Shown: positions 19,822-20,632 of the stretch, piece by piece | Layout of the letters: each line of letters opens with the position of its first letter | How positions within the stretch are numbered: the first letter of the stretch is position 1 | Assembly: GCA_045536775.1 (NCBI GenBank) | Contig: JAZSOD010000056.1 | Span: 1 to 20,632 of the forward strand | Length of the DNA: 20,632 nt | Direction of reading: 5' to 3' | Origin: UBA4717 sp045536775 | Lineage (GTDB): Bacteria > Bacillota > Clostridia > Oscillospirales > CAG-272 | Program-made: the position numbers and the translations under genes | Notes under the pieces: model-generated | Told to the model about the DNA's origin: nothing | What the model saw: only the letters and a program-made list of their open reading frames with translations | Database searches by the model: none

Positions 19822-20632
19822 ATGAAATTATCTCTTAACTGGATCAAGGATTACGTTAAAATTCCCGACGATATGGATATGTCAAGACTTGCCTTTGACC
19901 TCACGATGTCTACGGTTGAGGTTGAGGGAGTTCACGACCTCGGCAAGCAGTTTGACAAGATAGTTGTCGGTATAATAAATGAAGTTTTACCCCATCCGAA
20001 TGCGGACAAGCTCCGCATCTGTAAGGTCGATATCGGAGACGGTGAGATCAAGGATATCGTTTGCGGAGGAAGCAATTTAGACGCAGGTATGAAGGTTGTC
20101 GTTGCCTGCCCCGGCGCTATGGTGCGCTGGCATGGCGAAGGCGAGCCTGTGGAGATCAAAAATGCCAAGCTCCGTGGTGTTCCCAGCTTTGGTATGATCT
20201 GCGCCGCTGTGGAAGTCGGTCTTGCCGACCTGTTCCCCACAGAGGATGATCACGCTATTATGGACATGTCCGCTTTCGACGCGCCGGCAGGTACGCCTTT
20301 GGCCACAGCTTTGGACCTGGACGATATCATTTTGGAGATCGATAACAAGTCCATGACCAACCGCCCGGACCTGTGGGGTCACTACGGCATCGCAAGAGAG
20401 CTGGCAGCGCTGTTTGATCTGCCTTTGAAGCCTTTCAAGAAGTTCGTTCCCACCAACTATCTGACCTATGATGTGCGGGTCTTAGACGAAGAGCGCTGCC
20501 CCCGTTACACCGGCACCCGGATCGAGGGTCTGGAAGTCAAACCTGCGCCCTTTAAAATGCAGACCCGTCTTTGGAAGGTCGGCCTGCGGCCCATTAACGC
20601 TTTGGTGGATATCACCAACTATGTTATGCTGG
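19822..20632 (+). CDS. pheT: phenylalanyl-tRNA synthetase beta subunit, N-terminal part
   Basis: The first 270 residues of PheT (normally about 800); the rest lies past the window end. It begins MKLSLNWIKDYVKIP, then the EMAP/tRNA-binding OB domain at about 40-150 (VGIINEVLPHPNADKL, ICKVDIGDG, DIVCGGSN, AMVRWHGEG, KLRGVPSFGMICAA), then the B3 core with EIDNKSMTNRPDLWGHYGIA and RPINALVDITNYVML. GAGGAGG eight bases before the ATG gives a strong start. The reading frame is intact throughout. Leucine codons change sharply at about 20120-20228, from TTA/CTT/CTC only to almost only CTG/TTG. Confidence 0.97.
   Translation, partial: MKLSLNWIKDYVKIPDDMDMSRLAFDLTMSTVEVEGVHDLGKQFDKIVVGIINEVLPHPNADKLRICKVDIGDGEIKDIVCGGSNLDAGMKVVVACPGAMVRWHGEGEPVEIKNAKLRGVPSFGMICAAVEVGLADLFPTEDDHAIMDMSAFDAPAGTPLATALDLDDIILEIDNKSMTNRPDLWGHYGIARELAALFDLPLKPFKKFVPTNYLTYDVRVLDEERCPRYTGTRIEGLEVKPAPFKMQTRLWKVGLRPINALVDITNYVML

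Overview
The window looks like chromosomal DNA of an anaerobic, probably gut-associated Clostridia-type Bacillota. Supporting signs are a complete rnfCDGEAB operon, RNase P RNA with the conserved bacterial core, clostridial-style extended or consensus sigma-A promoters with 17-base spacers in front of almost every unit, GGAGG-type ribosome binding sites, a ChrA split pair, an SdpR/SdpI pair, and dense palindromic intergenic repeats of the kind common in gut Clostridia. The genus cannot be named from the sequence alone.

Layout. Bases 1-391 (minus) hold the start of a Gfo/Idh/MocA oxidoreductase. A hairpin-rich gap, a small two-helix membrane protein and rnpB (minus) follow. Then come tRNA-Arg(ACG), tRNA-Leu(TAA) and an initiator-type tRNA-Met(CAT). 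The 3' end of the tRNA-Met is repeated exactly 230 bases downstream. Next is a more A/T-rich islet with a LysR regulator divergent from a YeiH-family exporter; it ends in a serine recombinase C-terminal remnant. A CaCA cation/Ca2+ antiporter (5065-6090) follows.

The centre (6292-15392, all minus) is one functional neighbourhood: rnfC-D-G-E-A-B, a NusG-domain-II membrane protein, a Gx transporter-family protein, a two-domain FMN-bind-like lipoprotein with its own perfect promoter and terminator, a flavin transferase ApbE lipoprotein, and a DUF1622 membrane protein. Rnf couples ferredoxin:NAD+ electron flow to ion pumping. ApbE attaches FMN to RnfG and RnfD, and perhaps to other exported domains. 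Two features are unusual: RnfG is about twice normal length with two FMN-attachment motifs, and the lipoprotein carries two repeats each ending in an AGCT motif where an FMN domain has SGAT. My main inference is that this locus builds an extended flavin relay on the outer face of the membrane, fed by Rnf.

After a roughly 350-base inverted-repeat element of MITE-like form come an autoregulated sdpR-sdpI pair (minus) with a clear palindromic operator, a split chromate transporter pair (plus), and pheS-pheT (plus, pheT cut by the window end). Leucine codon use changes abruptly inside pheT, suggesting a mosaic gene or an assembly join.
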